6,649 nt of DNA from the NCBI GenBank assembly GCA_937872005.1, contig CALMPQ010000115.1:1-6649 (forward strand). The letters run 5' to 3'. Below the pieces are notes generated by a model. The model was not told where the DNA came from. It did not search any database and was given only the letters and a program-made list of their open reading frames with translations. Positions 5,790 to 6,649 of the stretch are shown here, piece by piece. Each line of letters opens with the position of its first letter. Position 1 is the first letter of the stretch. The stretch is from an uncultured Propioniciclava sp. GTDB taxonomy: Bacteria > Actinomycetota > Actinomycetes > Propionibacteriales > Propionibacteriaceae. Position numbers and translations under genes: made by a program.

Positions 5790-6649
5790 ATGACCGACGA
5801 CCTGGAGATCCACCTCATCGCCGACTCGACCGGTGAGACCGCGGCGCGCATCGCACGGGCGGCGGTCGCGCAGTTCCCCACCCTGGACTTCACGCTCGTC
5901 CGGCACCGCCGGTGCACCACGACCGAGGCCCTGATGAAGGCGTTGGACGCCGTGCGCGCCCGGGCCGGTCGCCCCACCGCGGTGTTGTTCACGTTCGTGA
6001 ACGAGGAGCGGGCGATCATCGCGAAGAAGGCGTGCTCCGAGATGGGAGTCCCGAGCGCCGACCTGATGACGGACGCGATCCTGGCCCTGCAGACCATCAG
6101 CGGCACCGAGCCGGACGAGGTTCCGCTGCGCCCGGTCGGGGTCGAGGTGGACTACTTCACCCGGATCTCCGCGATCGACTTCGCGGTGCGCAACGACGAC
6201 GGGGTCGCGCCGGGTTCGCTGCATGAGGGCGACATCTGCCTGGTCGGGCCGTCCCGGTCGGGCAAGACCCCGTTGTCGATCTTCCTGGGTTACCTCGGCT
6301 ACAAGGCCGTCAACGTGCCGATCGTCCCGGGCATCGACCCGCCCGAGGAACTCTTCCAGGTCGACCGCTACCGCATCGTCGGCCTCACCATGGACGCCGA
6401 GAAGCTCCAGCACATCCGCTCCGAGCGGGTGAAGGGCCAAGGGTACGCCGGCATGAAGGACGGCTACACCAGCCTGCTCGCCATCCACGAGGAGCTCGAC
6501 GCGATGAAGGACCTCCACCGCCGCTTGGGCTGCCCGGTGTTGAACACCACCGACATGGCACTGGAGGAGTCCGCGGCGCGTGTCGTCGACATCGTCACCG
6601 AGCGCGCGCGGCGTCTGGGTGGAACCCTGCGGCGTCCGGCCAACATCAC
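5790..6649 (+). CDS. Pyruvate,phosphate dikinase / PEP synthase regulatory protein (DUF299, kinase-PPPase family), 3' end outside the window
   Basis: 286 codons are visible with no stop; family members are about 270-290 residues, so only the last few should be missing. The family is bifunctional: it phosphorylates a Thr beside the catalytic His of pyruvate,phosphate dikinase (or PEP synthase) using ADP, switching it off, and removes that phosphate by phosphorolysis with inorganic phosphate, releasing pyrophosphate. It acts in the cytoplasm at the pyruvate/PEP node. Visible landmarks are ADSTGETAARIARAA (11-25), YFTRISAIDFAVRNDDG (122-138), the P-loop GPSRSGKTPLS (153-163), VNVPIVPGIDPPEELFQVD (174-192) and the C-terminal NTTDMALEESAARV (252-265). 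All family motifs look intact. Which dikinase it controls cannot be told, because the next gene lies outside the window; actinobacteria usually have PPDK, whereas the symbol ppsR belongs to the PEP-synthase type, so none is given. It is transcribed away from RHS with its own ribosome binding site and shows no functional link to it. Confidence 0.95.
   Translation, partial: MTDDLEIHLIADSTGETAARIARAAVAQFPTLDFTLVRHRRCTTTEALMKALDAVRARAGRPTAVLFTFVNEERAIIAKKACSEMGVPSADLMTDAILALQTISGTEPDEVPLRPVGVEVDYFTRISAIDFAVRNDDGVAPGSLHEGDICLVGPSRSGKTPLSIFLGYLGYKAVNVPIVPGIDPPEELFQVDRYRIVGLTMDAEKLQHIRSERVKGQGYAGMKDGYTSLLAIHEELDAMKDLHRRLGCPVLNTTDMALEESAARVVDIVTERARRLGGTLRRPANI

Noticed and set aside
5782..5793. Mini-frame ATG GAC CCA TGA overlapping the start of the DUF299 gene
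   Set aside because: Three codons only; the ribosome binding site is spaced correctly for the ATG at 5790. It is most likely chance.
5697..6518. Long minus-strand frames opposite the DUF299 gene (also 5588-6106)
   Set aside because: They are shadows of a well-conserved plus-strand gene with all family motifs, and their translations resemble no protein I know.
1..6649. tRNA, rRNA, CRISPR arrays, insertion sequences, intrinsic terminators
   Set aside because: None seen. Repeats in the window are protein-coding YD or ARFVVD units, there are no transposase motifs or terminal inverted repeats, and no GC hairpin is followed by a T-run.

Overview
The window looks like chromosomal DNA of a high-GC Gram-positive bacterium (Actinomycetota). 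GC content is very high, the third codon positions of the real genes are almost always G or C, and the large RHS protein has an N-terminal layout that I know mainly from actinobacteria. The genus cannot be settled from this sequence.

Three genes account for nearly everything. A giant RHS/YD-repeat protein (1,756 aa) fills 321-5591 on the minus strand. Directly behind it, with only 5 bases between its stop and the next ATG, is the 5' part of a second minus-strand gene (1-315, 105 codons, running off the window), of unknown function. Facing away from the RHS gene across a 198-base intergenic region is a plus-strand gene (from 5790 past the window end) for a pyruvate,phosphate dikinase / PEP synthase regulatory protein of the DUF299 (kinase-PPPase) family. 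That gene is housekeeping carbon metabolism and appears functionally unrelated to RHS.

The RHS protein reads, in order: an N-terminal helical module resembling WXG100/ESX-type domains with no signal peptide, a Pro-rich linker, a second N-terminal region, a DUF6531-type domain (DPVNTATGNF), about 900 residues of YD repeats, an RHS-associated core ending in DPTGL, and a Gly/Ala-rich hydrophobic pre-toxin segment. It then ends in three tandem 16-residue repeats (ARFVVDPxGVVTDxEA) followed at once by the stop codon. In relatives, a toxin domain would be expected at this point. Here no recognisable toxin is encoded in the RHS reading frame, which makes the C-terminus and the tightly coupled downstream gene the most interesting part of the window.

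The intergenic region holds good Shine-Dalgarno sequences for both divergent genes, a plausible extended -10 element for the RHS gene, and a compact 14-base inverted repeat that could be an operator. I saw no RNA genes, insertion sequences, CRISPR arrays or convincing intrinsic terminators.
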